Part shown: positions 7,787 through 16,571 of the stretch, one piece after another
Layout of the letters: the number at the start of each line of letters is the position of its first letter
Position numbering within the stretch: position 1 is the first letter of the stretch
DNA from: Labrenzia sp. THAF82
Lineage (GTDB): Bacteria > Pseudomonadota > Alphaproteobacteria > Rhizobiales > Stappiaceae
Direction: 5' to 3'
Assembly: GCF_009363435.1 (NCBI RefSeq)
Contig: NZ_CP045354.1
Location: 686,001 to 750,000 of the forward strand
DNA length: 64,000 bases
The notes under the pieces: model-generated
The model's database searches: none
What the model saw: the letters and a program-made list of their open reading frames with translations, nothing else
Told to the model about the DNA's origin: nothing
Translations under genes and position numbers: made by a program

Positions 7787-8324
7787 CTAGCTCTTGTTTA
7801 AAAGCTCTTGGAGGGATTTGTCTGGCGACAACGTTTTTTGCGCGATGAGCCGTCCCATGCGCTCGGAATCAAGATCTTTGGCCGCCCAATAGAGCTCTTT
7901 GAGGGGCTCTTTAGGAAACACCGGTTTCAGCTTTTTGAGCCAGACCTTGAGGATCATGGACTGTGCGTTTTCGGGCACGCCATCGTCCATGGGGGCGCCG
8001 ATGATCCAGGCGGGCAGGTCGATTTCCTTGATCTTGGGGAACATGATCCTGGCGGTATTTTTCCATCTCGCCTGGTGTTGCCTGGGTCTCAACGAAGATG
8101 AGATGGGCGTAGAATTCCTCAGATCCACTGCATAGCATGAGCTTTGAAGGGATCACATGGGATCGGCCTGGCGGGGAGGGGGGCTCGGAATTGACCTCCT
8201 GGGGTGATGACGCGCCGAGCAGTCTTTCCAGCTCGCTTTGCAGTTTCAGGGCGATCGGTTCGAAAATAGTCCGTCTTTGTGCGGCCATGGGATCAGTATC
8301 GTCACCGGTGATTTCGACTGGCAT
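7787..8324 (-). pseudogene. Frameshifted protein ending in one 30-residue repeat unit
   Basis: Two overlapping frames belong together. The first (from about 8324) ends EEFYAHLIFVETQATPGEME. The second continues MFPKIKEIDLPAWIIGAP, MDDGVPENAQSMILKVW, then FPKEPLKELYWAAKDLDSE with MGRLIAQKT and the tail SPDKSLQELLNKS. One extra C near 8062 breaks the frame. Comparison with the related remnant at 30418-30701 shows the uninterrupted reading (TACGCC rather than TACCGCC). The tail closely matches the C-terminus of the repeat protein at 1099 (SPDKTLQQLSNKS), linking the families. Confidence 0.65.
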
Positions 8325-8416
8325 TCCGGGACCGCAGACCGCGAAATTGTGCGGCCACTGAACATCAGGCCAGCCAGAGACTGGGAAACCTGATCATGTT
8401 CGCTGAAAGTTCTTCC

Positions 8417-9160
8417 TTAGCGTGGTTCTACGAAGAAACCTTCCGATGGGGCCGTCTGTGGCTCCTGCTTCGTCAGTCTATCGGCAAGTTCTCTGATATA
8501 GTCGGTACTTTTCGGGGCACGTTTCGCCTCAAAGTAGGATCGTAAAGAGGATTCAAGGAAACCATCGGACTTTTTTCTGCCCGCTTTTCCTTCCCCATTT
8601 TCAGCCAGCCGGTCAGCGGCAAGCGCATCACTAATCCGAGCAAGGCATGAGTGTTTCGCAGCTGGGAACGCGCCGTCTTTTGTTCGTGTAAAAATAACTT
8701 CAAATTGGGGCTCGAATTTGACGCTGTCCTGTGTGCGATATTTCGCTTCCACCTCAAACCAGCCGGATGTAAAATTTGGTTTGCTAATTAATTCATTTAC
8801 TCGACTTTCAATGTCCTGACCGCTTACTGGTTGCAATACGGTCACAACTTCCGTTTTTATGTTTTTGGGCCACTGCGCATCAAATTGAATAAGCGCTTTC
8901 TTAAGCTTTCGCACGTCGCGCGCCAAATAATATTCATGGCGAGCTTCCGAACTAACAATAAAACGAATTAATGAAGTTGCTGAAGACCGCAGATCAGAGA
9001 TGCTGGGCCGACTTAGATTTCCTGCCCTGATTCGGGAAGGAGCAAACGACGGCGCTCGCTCAGAACGACGCCCCTTAAAACAGGAAATAATTCTACCGAT
9101 AAGCGTTTTTTCCTGCGAAATTGTGCTGGGAGCATCTAAACGTGTCGGCTGCAACTCCAT
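8417..9160 (-). CDS. Orphan AT-rich protein of unknown function
   Basis: A 247-residue protein starting at ATG 9160, about 7 nt after AAAAGGAA; an in-frame ATG at 9169 is too close to that site. I recognise no family. A basic stretch near residues 20-35 (IISCFKGRRSERAP) resembles the basic segment of the 103-residue protein at 10395 (KIISGCVRFFGRR). The middle contains WFEVEAKYRTQDSVKFEPQF, and the C-terminus is charged. No signal peptide or clear membrane helix. It sits among effector-like repeat genes and IS remnants. Confidence 0.6.
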   Translation of the reverse strand: MELQPTRLDAPSTISQEKTLIGRIISCFKGRRSERAPSFAPSRIRAGNLSRPSISDLRSSATSLIRFIVSSEARHEYYLARDVRKLKKALIQFDAQWPKNIKTEVVTVLQPVSGQDIESRVNELISKPNFTSGWFEVEAKYRTQDSVKFEPQFEVIFTRTKDGAFPAAKHSCLARISDALAADRLAENGEGKAGRKKSDGFLESSLRSYFEAKRAPKSTDYIRELADRLTKQEPQTAPSEGFFVEPR

Positions 9161-9331
9161 GAGCTTCATTCCTTTTAAGTCTCATTGCCTAAAAGAATAA
9201 ACCGTAAGACGTAGCGTTGATGTCTCGTTTGATACTGATGGGCCATTGGGGGTGGGTTGAAAGTCCGTGTCAGACAGCCGGATTGTTTTCAGCTTGACCG
9301 CGTTTTGTGATTTTGCCGAGGCGGTCGCGGC

Positions 9332-10085
9332 GGGATCGCCAAGTTATTTTGTCCGGCCTGCATTTGTCCCTGCTTTGGACGGATTTCAGGCATTCATCTC
9401 GCGTGTGTAGTCGTGCCATAAGCCGAATGCATCAGCCCTTGCACGCCTGTATGAGGCGGCCGACAGTGTGTATCGACGCGGCCGGAAGACCGTGTTGATC
9501 TGATCGTGGGCAAACAGAAACCGTTGTGCTTGCCGGGGAGACTTGAACCGGCCCATTATTTTCTCCCGCTTGCGTGTCGGGCGATGGGAATTCTCAATCC
9601 TGTTGTTCAGTCCCTTGTGAGCGCGATGATCGGCATCCGGCGCCAGGGACTGGATTGGCTTAGTGTAGCTGCGTAATTTGTCCATTGCCCGGCAGTGCAT
9701 TGCGCATGCAATGTCACGAGAGGGGGTTACCACAACCCTGGGCTCGCCGAATTGCGTCACCAGCCCGCTGAAGAAACGCTTGGCTGCCTTTGTATTGCGG
9801 TGGGGTTGAACCAGGATGTCGAGCACATCGCCATCGCCGTCAATCGCCCGCCAGAGCCAGTATTTCACACCGCCAATGACAATCACCATCTCATCAAGAT
9901 GCCACTTGTTGTTGGGCTTGGGCCGGTCCCGGCGAATGCAGCGCGCGAAATGCCGACCAAACCGGTTCACCCAGGTGCGGATCGTTTCCCGGCTGACACG
10001 GATACCTCGCTCCGCCAGAAGGTCTTCAACATCTGCCGTACTCAACGCAAACCGATGATACGCCCAAACCGCGTAGGAAATGATC
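9332..10085 (-). mobile_element. IS6-family element, copy A, 5' truncated
   Basis: The coding part covers 9386 to about 10085 and is nearly identical to copy B at 31345-32040. Copy A diverges upstream of IISYAVWAYHRFAL, so its first about 22 codons are replaced by unrelated sequence. The left end carries a decayed terminal repeat (GGGATCGCCAAGTTATTTTGT). The transposase has D in KWHLDEMVIVIGG and E in NNRIENSHRPT. Between VVVT and DKLRSY there is an insertion of about 14 residues next to the second catalytic Asp. Confidence 0.85.
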
Positions 10086-10326
10086 TGCCTTCCAGTCTGG
10101 AAGGATGCCACGCATATTCTGCCGGCGAAGAAATCGTCAAAGCCAACTTTCAAAAAACAAAAGGGCGTTTGTGGCGCTGCATCTGACGGCATCAGGGCTC
10201 AGTCTGTGAACTGCATCCGCCAAATGTGTTTGTTGATCGCTCAAAAATCCTGTCTCATTCAATCCAATGAGCCAAGTCCTGCCTTCATGAAGAGACCTTC
10301 CCTTACGGCCTTTGAAATTCTACGAC

Positions 10327-10354
10327 TTGGAAAACAACTAAAAATAGGTATATT
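10327..10354 (+). promoter_or_regulatory. Putative sigma70-type promoter for the 103-residue gene
   Basis: TTGGAA and TATATT are separated by 16 bp in an AT-rich stretch about 40 bp upstream of the start codon. The same promoter is present in the second copy (30837-30864). Confidence 0.5.
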
Positions 10355-10394
10355 GTATTGGCTCTAGTAAAGGTAGATTTCAAGGAGCCACCTT

Positions 10395-10706
10395 ATGGTC
10401 AGTATCTATTCTAATCCTCCCTCACAAATTAGCGACCACTCCAGGCCTGCCAGAAGAAAGGCATTTTCTTTCCCCAATGTCGGAAAAATTATTTCGGGGT
10501 GTGTGCGTTTTTTTGGGAGGCGCGTGACGTTTTTCCGACGCTCTTCCACACCGCTACCAATTGAAACTGCGCAGGGACGCGCCAGATTATTACCTCAAAT
10601 ACGGCAGACATACCCGAACTTCCAGTGGAGCCAACCTCTCCCTGGCAATCCGGAACCAACCGAAATGGCAACTTGCAGCCAAGCAACATCAAACACATTC
10701 AAGTAG
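10395..10706 (+). CDS. Small orphan protein, duplicated gene copy 1
   Basis: A 103-residue protein with a good start: ATG 10395 is 7 nt after AAGGAG, with a promoter-like sequence upstream. No family recognised. It is basic, with Ser/Pro-rich ends and a central basic-aromatic segment (CVRFFGRRVTFFRRSS). The C-terminus is polar (EPTEMATCSQATSNTFK). The N-terminal layout (polar lead, then a basic-aromatic patch) resembles that of the proteins at 8417 and 34088. An identical copy lies at 30905, so the coding region, promoter and RBS were duplicated together. Confidence 0.6.
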   Translation: MVSIYSNPPSQISDHSRPARRKAFSFPNVGKIISGCVRFFGRRVTFFRRSSTPLPIETAQGRARLLPQIRQTYPNFQWSQPLPGNPEPTEMATCSQATSNTFK

Positions 10707-10722
10707 GAAACGCGGAACCTAT

Positions 10723-10742
10723 AAACCTAGGTGCCTAGGTTT
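10723..10742. promoter_or_regulatory. Perfect palindrome beside the recombinase gene
   Basis: AAACCTAGG and its complement CCTAGGTTT flank two bases (TG), overlapping the stop codon of the serine recombinase. It may be a terminator without a T run, or a recombination half-site pair. It lies exactly where the 518-bp repeat ends and unique sequence begins. Confidence 0.45.
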
Positions 10743-11286
10743 AACGCAGTCGGGAAATAGTCGCCCGACCAACCCCAAAAATGGCCGCGACTTCGCGCTG
10801 TGACTTTCCGGCGTCAAGCATCTTGAGAGCTTCCGCCTGCTGCCGGGGATTGAGTTTAGGCTTGCGGCCAAGGTGCTGGCCGCGTTCTTTGGCTCGCTCC
10901 CGGCCCGCCTGCGCCTGGGCGAGGCGGCGCTGTCGTTCATCCTCGGCAATGGCCGATAGGAGCCCTAGGAGGGCTTTGCCCAGGGGGCCATCAAGGTCAA
11001 AATAGGGGCGGTCGAGAACCCTAGCGGTCGCACCCCGCTGGCCTATGTCGGCCAGTATCTTGAGGCCATCCGCATAGGAACGGGTTGCCCGGTCCCATTC
11101 GGCAACCACAAACACATCATCAGGATTAAGAGCGGCCAAAGCTTTTTTGAGCTGGGGGCGGTCAGTGGTGTTCTTCCCGCTGGCCTTTTCGGAATAGACC
11201 AACTCGCACCCCTCGGCCTTCAGGGCGACAAGCTGGCGGTCAAGGTTTTGGTCTTTTGTGCTGACCCGTGCGTAGCCAATTTTCAT
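10741..11286 (-). CDS. Serine recombinase (resolvase/invertase family)
   Basis: A 181-residue site-specific recombinase; ATG 11286 gives the standard start MKIGYARVSTKDQ with catalytic Ser9. It catalyses double-strand exchange through a 5' phosphoserine link. The catalytic domain spans residues 1 to about 135 (LDRQLVALKAEGCE, AEWDRATRSYADGL), followed by helix E and a C-terminal helix-turn-helix (KSQREVAAIFGVGRATISRL). Length is normal for Tn3-type resolvases. The gene borders the restriction island and a perfect palindrome, so it may have mediated island movement. A longer start at 11328 adds an atypical tail. Confidence 0.9.
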   Translation of the reverse strand: MKIGYARVSTKDQNLDRQLVALKAEGCELVYSEKASGKNTTDRPQLKKALAALNPDDVFVVAEWDRATRSYADGLKILADIGQRGATARVLDRPYFDLDGPLGKALLGLLSAIAEDERQRRLAQAQAGRERAKERGQHLGRKPKLNPRQQAEALKMLDAGKSQREVAAIFGVGRATISRLR

Positions 11287-11371
11287 ACGGAAATCGTAGC
11301 ACAATTTCGGGCCGGACTTACGGGCCATTTAACCGCTTGGAAAATAAGGGGTGAGGGGTGTGGCCCGAAAG

Positions 11372-14300
11372 TTATGACTTATGAATTTCCATCGTGATGG
11401 TCTTCATGATGCGGTCGGTCCCAGCCAAGATTTTCAGAATCCTCTGATAATGCTTCACATCGTCGAAGGATAACGCGCGCGCCTTACGGTCCTTCAGCCA
11501 TTTCTGGGCAGGCTGATAGCCGCCGATATAGAAGCTCCAGGAAACCTCGGGCACATCCGCGAAACACTGGGTCTTGTTGATCCAGACTTTGTCGTTCTCG
11601 AAGCGCGGCTTGTCCACGACGTTATCGCCTTCACCTGTGAAGGGATAAGGGGTCTGGCCAATGGCAGCTGGTTCCATAAGGTGCAGGTTGCGAAGCTGGG
11701 CACCCTTGGCGGAAACGTCCCAAAACTCATCGGGCGACGACGGCCAGGGAATGCGGGGAAAGTCGACTTTCAGGAACTCGGCGTAGGTCTCGCGGTAGGC
11801 AGGGCAATGCAGAACGCCATAAATGTAATCGAAGATTTGGATCTCATCGGGCATGCCATGTTTGGGATGCTTCGCCAGCTTCTGAAGATTGGCAAATAGC
11901 TTGGGATCGAAATTGACGCGGCGAGTTTGGTCCAAGTCCTGTTCGTCCGGATAGAGGTATAGTGGAAGAACTTGGTTTTGCTCCTTTGTCTTCAACGAAA
12001 TCGCACAGCTTTCTGCGGGCAAATTCGTCACTAGTACGTGTCGGTAGCCCTGCGTTGCCAACTGCCTAGACGCGAGCAAGCAGATATTTTCGCGGTTCAA
12101 GACATGCTGAACGATTTCTGTCCTTGGATAATCCATCATTCTATAAGAAAGGTGGCACCACCTTTCATCGAAAGGTCTGTATAGGCACTTGGTTAGTGCC
12201 TCATTCCGCCGCTTATCGTGCGATAGCGCTCTCCTCTGTTTCTCCAGCGACCAGTCTCTATTGTTTTTGGTTCCGTAGCGCCGATGAAATTCGGCATCTG
12301 TTAGGCTCTCATCGAGCATATCATCCAAACGGCGCTCAATTTCGTTCTTTGTCTCGGCAACAGCAAACTTGTCCCGATGTGTCTGAAAACCAAGAACACT
12401 GACTTGGAAAAAGTCCTTAATATTAAATCCAGACTCATACTGCGCCTCAAGCTCATAATCATGAGGCGGAAAAAAATAATTTGGAGCTTTAGGCTGTGTT
12501 TCAATGAAAATAGAATCTGTTATTGATCTACTTTCAAGGAATTTGTACTTTAAACTCCTCTGTCCCCATACGTGGCCGTGCATAACCTTTGCTATTTTGT
12601 CGCCAGAATTCTGATTCATCACGCAGATCAAAATGGCAACACCCTGTTGAATATCAAAGACATTCTTATCGGGTGAGCCGTCAGGCGACACCTCCTTCTT
12701 TTTTGCATTTCCGTGCAAGTCCAGAACCCAAATCCGGTCGAAAGTCGTCAATAAATGCCAACGCATTCCTCGGAAGGTAGGATTATCCAAATAACCGTGG
12801 TTGGTGATGAATCCCAAAATACCTTCACCGTTCTTCTCGATTAAATGTGAAGACATGCGGATGAACTTCACATAAAGGTCGTTCAACCATTTAGGATTTC
12901 GTTCTTGAAGCTTTACTATGCCACCTGGCTCTTTCTTGTAATCGTCCATTAGCTCACCCAGCCAGCCTTCGGACAAACCACCTTCGCCCAGATACGGCGG
13001 ATTCCCGACCACACACATAATTGGCATGTCGCGTTTAATGGTATTGGCCCCCTTAGCCTCGCGTGACAGCCATTGGGTGAAGGGGAGGGTCTGGTTAGCG
13101 GGTTCGCCTTCTTCCAGTGAGTTGGTCAAAAAGACGGAAAGGCGCGGCGGCTCCTTGGTCGGCTGATATCCCAGCTCGGTCAGGATCATGTCGAGCTTCA
13201 TGTGGCACATGGCATAAGAAGCCATAAGCAGCTCGAACCCGTGCAGGCGAGGGATGAGGTCCTGCTCGATGTATTGCGACCACATGCCCGGCGCGACGCC
13301 CTGCACTTTGGGCGCAATTTGCTTGATGACCTCCGCCAGAAAGGTGCCGGTGCCAGTGGCCGGGTCGAGGATTTGTACCCGGTGAACTGAACGCTTTTCG
13401 ATGATGTTTTTTCCGTCCTTGCGGAAGTCGCCTTTCTGCGTACGAGCGCGCTGCCCTGTATCCCAGTCGATCGTGACCTTAGACGTGTCAGCTAGCCCGT
13501 CTGGCAATCCGAATTCGGATTGCAGCACCTCGTCGACGGCCCGAACTATGAAATTCACGACCGGCTCTGGCGTGTACCAGACGCCACGTGCCTTGCGCTT
13601 GGCTGGATTGTAAGCGGCAAGGAAGGTTTCGTAGAAATGGAGAAATGGGTCGTTCTGGCCAGTTAGCTTGCCAAAGCCCTCCATGAGCTTTGCCACATCG
13701 CAGGCTTGGAACACGCGGGCCAGGTCGTCGATGATCCAGGCGATACGGTCGTCCAGGTCATAGCCCGCGACATAGGTGAACAGACTGCGCAGGAACGGAT
13801 TGGACTTCGGCAAGAGGTCTAGGGCTTCCTGGCGGCTGAACGTGTCGAGCGTAGTATCGTGGAGGCGTGCTGCGAACATGCCGTAGGCAATGGTTTCAGC
13901 GTAGATATCCGCGAAATCCTCGGGCGTGATGTCGTGGATTAGATTCTCCTTGAACGCCTCATATTGCTTTGCCAGGTCAGTCTGCCTGTCTTTGTCGTCG
14001 CGCAACGTATTGCTTAGAACATCCTTTATGAGCTGCGCTTTCCCGGCCATACGCACCGCTAGCTCCTTGGGCGCGGTGATGGTCTGGGGACGCTCCGCAG
14101 CGAATTCGCGAAGCAGGTTTTCCAGGGTTTGGTATTGATCCGGCTTGGGCTGAATGCCCATCAGTAGGTCAGCAATGGAGACAGAAGCGACTAGCTCGCC
14201 ATCGCGGTAGAAATCCCAATCGAGGCAGTTGGTGTAGACAAGGTTGGGAAGGGCGGCCCGATAGCGATCTTGCTGTTCCTTGTTCGGGCCTTTCATGCCC

Positions 14301-14533
14301 TGAAGCGCGATGTCGATATCCTTCGCTTCGACATGGCCAATAGCAATACCGTCCTGGAGGACAATGAAATCGGGAGCACCGACTTTGCTTTTCGCCGGAT
14401 CATTCACCGGGGTGATGTCGTCGCCGAGAGCTTGAAGGAGGTCATGTAGGGCAGGGCGGTAAGCGTGCTCGCGGGCAATGCCCGTCTTGTGCACAGTTTC
14501 GACTTTCGCCAAAAAGTCAGCGATCAAACTCAT
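11372..14533 (-). CDS. Type IIG/ISP-like restriction-modification enzyme (fused nuclease and methyltransferase)
   Basis: A 1053-residue single-chain enzyme. The N-terminal nuclease has the PD-(D/E)xK signature (PDF at 54 and VEAK at 68-71). A gamma-type N6-adenine methyltransferase follows, with motif I DPATGTGTF near 395 and motif IV NPPY near 510. The last about 350 residues resemble the target-recognition domain of type ISP enzymes (KLFANLQKLAKH, IFDYIYGVLHCPAYRETYAE). No helicase domain separates nuclease and methylase, unlike true LlaGI/LlaBIII. It starts 4 bp after the NYN gene, so the two are cotranscribed. It would methylate and cut unmodified invading DNA. Confidence 0.88.
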   Translation of the reverse strand: MSLIADFLAKVETVHKTGIAREHAYRPALHDLLQALGDDITPVNDPAKSKVGAPDFIVLQDGIAIGHVEAKDIDIALQGMKGPNKEQQDRYRAALPNLVYTNCLDWDFYRDGELVASVSIADLLMGIQPKPDQYQTLENLLREFAAERPQTITAPKELAVRMAGKAQLIKDVLSNTLRDDKDRQTDLAKQYEAFKENLIHDITPEDFADIYAETIAYGMFAARLHDTTLDTFSRQEALDLLPKSNPFLRSLFTYVAGYDLDDRIAWIIDDLARVFQACDVAKLMEGFGKLTGQNDPFLHFYETFLAAYNPAKRKARGVWYTPEPVVNFIVRAVDEVLQSEFGLPDGLADTSKVTIDWDTGQRARTQKGDFRKDGKNIIEKRSVHRVQILDPATGTGTFLAEVIKQIAPKVQGVAPGMWSQYIEQDLIPRLHGFELLMASYAMCHMKLDMILTELGYQPTKEPPRLSVFLTNSLEEGEPANQTLPFTQWLSREAKGANTIKRDMPIMCVVGNPPYLGEGGLSEGWLGELMDDYKKEPGGIVKLQERNPKWLNDLYVKFIRMSSHLIEKNGEGILGFITNHGYLDNPTFRGMRWHLLTTFDRIWVLDLHGNAKKKEVSPDGSPDKNVFDIQQGVAILICVMNQNSGDKIAKVMHGHVWGQRSLKYKFLESRSITDSIFIETQPKAPNYFFPPHDYELEAQYESGFNIKDFFQVSVLGFQTHRDKFAVAETKNEIERRLDDMLDESLTDAEFHRRYGTKNNRDWSLEKQRRALSHDKRRNEALTKCLYRPFDERWCHLSYRMMDYPRTEIVQHVLNRENICLLASRQLATQGYRHVLVTNLPAESCAISLKTKEQNQVLPLYLYPDEQDLDQTRRVNFDPKLFANLQKLAKHPKHGMPDEIQIFDYIYGVLHCPAYRETYAEFLKVDFPRIPWPSSPDEFWDVSAKGAQLRNLHLMEPAAIGQTPYPFTGEGDNVVDKPRFENDKVWINKTQCFADVPEVSWSFYIGGYQPAQKWLKDRKARALSFDDVKHYQRILKILAGTDRIMKTITMEIHKS

Positions 14534-14537
14534 ATTC

Positions 14538-15206
14538 TTAGCCTTCTTCCACCCAATGCCCGGGTTTCGTTAGCTCGCGGCCGTCAGCCATGGTCAGTGG
14601 ATTATGGAATTGCGCGGCCTGCAGATGGCTCGGTCGGATACGCTTCACGAACGATGAAGCGGCTTCTAGCTCCGGATTCGGGCTTCTGACCGGTGACAAC
14701 AAACCGACCGGCTTGCCAATCTCCTGGGTAACCAAACGGATAGGCTCCACCAAGTCACTGTCATTCGAAACGACTGCAGCTACATCGTAGTGGTCGCGGA
14801 ACGCATCAAACAGCAGATGACTGGCCAGGTTAACGTCACTACCTTTTTCCTCTGTTTTGAGGATGCGCACCACGTCTGGCCATGGCTCGTCAAAATCTCG
14901 TCCCGGCCGAAACTCGGGCGGATGCACCAACGGGGCGAACTTCTCGGAGGTGAGGAACATACCCATATACACCGATACCTCTGGCACGGTGGAAAGGGCA
15001 TCTAAATAGATTTGCTGGTGAGCTGGCGATTCGGCTTTCAGACGAGAAGACACGCGCACTGTATAGTATTTAACAGCGATGACATCGTTTTCTTCGCTAA
15101 GAATATTGTCCGATAAAGTCTTTATATTCAGCCATCGTAGGTGTGGCCGTTGCTTCAATAAGCGAAAATACAGGTTAAACTCGTCTACATAAACAATTGT
15201 TCTCAT
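14538..15206 (-). CDS. NYN/PIN-like nuclease-domain protein
   Basis: A 222-residue NYN-domain protein. The N-terminus IVYVDEFNLYFRLLK matches the YVDGFNLY motif, with the usual Gly replaced by Glu. Acidic residues of the PIN-like fold follow in EEKGSDVNLASHL (residues about 115) and VSNDSDLVEPIR (about 145). Family members are metal-dependent RNases. The gene is 4 bp upstream of the restriction-modification gene, an operon suggesting a defence or RNA-decay role linked to restriction. The C-terminus (MADGRELTKPGHW) resembles extensions in plasmid NYN proteins. Target unknown. Confidence 0.85.
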   Translation of the reverse strand: MRTIVYVDEFNLYFRLLKQRPHLRWLNIKTLSDNILSEENDVIAVKYYTVRVSSRLKAESPAHQQIYLDALSTVPEVSVYMGMFLTSEKFAPLVHPPEFRPGRDFDEPWPDVVRILKTEEKGSDVNLASHLLFDAFRDHYDVAAVVSNDSDLVEPIRLVTQEIGKPVGLLSPVRSPNPELEAASSFVKRIRPSHLQAAQFHNPLTMADGRELTKPGHWVEEG

Positions 15207-15452
15207 GGAAAACTTTTAGCACAAAAAGCAAAGGCCGCTAAGACTTCTCTTAGGCGACCCTTGTACTTGCAGCACGCTGCAAGCCTGTTGCCTCATTATA
15301 TGGCATCAATCGTTAAAGAAATCAAACCAAAACTGACGCCGGGCGCTGGTCAGTGTGGTGCATTTGCACCCACGGCTACGTCAAGCCTTACGTTCTGCCA
15401 CTCTACTACTGGTTGGAGAACCTTCTCCAAACTCGTTGACGCAAGTTCCGTA

Positions 15453-15497
15453 ATGTCGTACAATAGTACGTAAGATACGTATCATGTACGATAATTC
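15453..15497. promoter_or_regulatory. Probable operator/promoter of the RHH-YfbU gene
   Basis: A perfect 10-bp palindrome (GATACGTATC, 15474-15483) lies inside a cluster of GTAC words (GTCGTACAATAGTACG before it, ATGTACGAT after it), just upstream of the start at 15517. RHH proteins commonly bind such short tandem palindromes and repress their own gene. Confidence 0.5.
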
Positions 15498-15516
15498 TAA
15501 ATTGGAGATGCGGAAT

Positions 15517-16212
15517 ATGGCAAAGACTGAACGTTTTGAAATGCGGCTCGATAGCGAGCTGCTGAACAGGGTAGACCACTGGCGAGGGGACCAGGACGAC
15601 GCACCGTCACGGGCGGAGGCTGTTCGCCGGCTGCTGGAAGTTGCATTGACGCGATCAGACAAAGACGAAGAACTCAGGCTGAATAAGCCTAATCGCCTGA
15701 TTGTCTGGATGTTGTCAGAGCTGCTTAAAAACCTCCCAGACTATGAGAACCAGGACACCGTAAAGCTGATACAGAAAGCCCTCTACGGGGGCCATTTCTG
15801 GGCCCTGGATTGGGAGCTAACCGGCGTACTGCACTCCCATACCGATAGCCGCCAGGCACTTAAGCTCGTGGTCGATACCCTCGATATGTGGGTTTTCATT
15901 GAGCGTGCATATGCTGCCTTCTCCAAGGCAGACAGGGAACGGTTGGAAAAAGTTGTGCCCTACCGCGGCAAAGACCCCAAGTTCATCGGCTTCGACGGTA
16001 ATAACGAAACCGAGTACATGGGCATTGCACAGTTCCTGGTGGACGAAATGGAGCGTTTCCAGGATTTCAAAGGCCGGAGCATGAACTCTCACTCGCCAAA
16101 GGTCGGCGTGTACTATCGAATGGTGCGGCAATTCGAACCCATTCGCGCCAACCTAGTCGGACGTGAAATGACGGTTGACGAAATCGCTGACGTGCTCAAC
16201 GCAGATAAATAA
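15517..16212 (+). CDS. Ribbon-helix-helix protein with YfbU domain
   Basis: A 231-residue protein from ATG 15517 (MAKTERFEMRLDSELLNRV); an in-frame ATG at 15484 lies inside the proposed operator. Residues 1-45 form a ribbon-helix-helix DNA-binding region (FEMRLDSELL, SRAEAVRRLLEVAL). Residues about 55-225 match the YfbU family (LIVWMLSELLKNLPDYEN, ALYGGHFWALDWEL, PKFIGFDGNNETEYMGIAQF). YfbU's role is not settled. The RHH fusion suggests an autoregulated plasmid or island regulator, and the palindromic sequence directly upstream supports this. It diverges from the NYN-restriction operon and may regulate it. Confidence 0.85.
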   Translation: MAKTERFEMRLDSELLNRVDHWRGDQDDAPSRAEAVRRLLEVALTRSDKDEELRLNKPNRLIVWMLSELLKNLPDYENQDTVKLIQKALYGGHFWALDWELTGVLHSHTDSRQALKLVVDTLDMWVFIERAYAAFSKADRERLEKVVPYRGKDPKFIGFDGNNETEYMGIAQFLVDEMERFQDFKGRSMNSHSPKVGVYYRMVRQFEPIRANLVGREMTVDEIADVLNADK

Positions 16213-16214
16213 AC

Positions 16215-16571
16215 AGGTGCAATCCCTTGCACCTCTGCCACGTGGCGAACGCGGGGGGCAGAGTGTCAAGGGGTTGGTGCGGCCCGCAGCCGGAACGGCG
16301 AGGACACGGCCCCTTGATACGGCGTTGGGGGCAGCGCCCCCAGAAATCACTCAGAAAATTTGCGGCCTTCGGCCGCCTGGCTCTCGAAAAGAGCCGCCGC
16401 ATGTTCCGCCACAGAATACGGCCTACCACTGTTTACAGCGGCTATGGCGGAACCTCCGCCGGCGGAGCGCAGAATCTGCGCCGGCGACGGGCATGGGCCA
16501 GGCCATTGCGAGGGGGAGGGGAGCGCAGCGTCCCCCGTGGCCAATAGGCCACTCAAGCGGCCCTGGCCGCT
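16215..16571. other. Array of consecutive short perfect hairpins
   Basis: This GC-rich non-coding stretch holds at least eight perfect inverted repeats: 16215-16234, 16326-16342, 16362-16376, 16379-16395, 16454-16467, 16467-16481, 16537-16552 and 16556-16571. Examples are GCGGCCTTCGGCCGC and GTGGCCAATAGGCCAC. No convincing gene is present. The first hairpin may end transcription of the YfbU gene. The density suggests a single-strand-active site, an origin-like region or transposon-end debris. Confidence 0.6.

Larger units (their letters stand above)
10192..10709. repeat. 518-bp direct repeat, copy 1
   Basis: Identical as far as I can compare to 30702-31219 (offset 20510). It contains a promoter, a ribosome binding site and the complete 103-codon gene. 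In both places it lies beside an IS6-family element, but in different relative positions. Confidence 0.95.
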
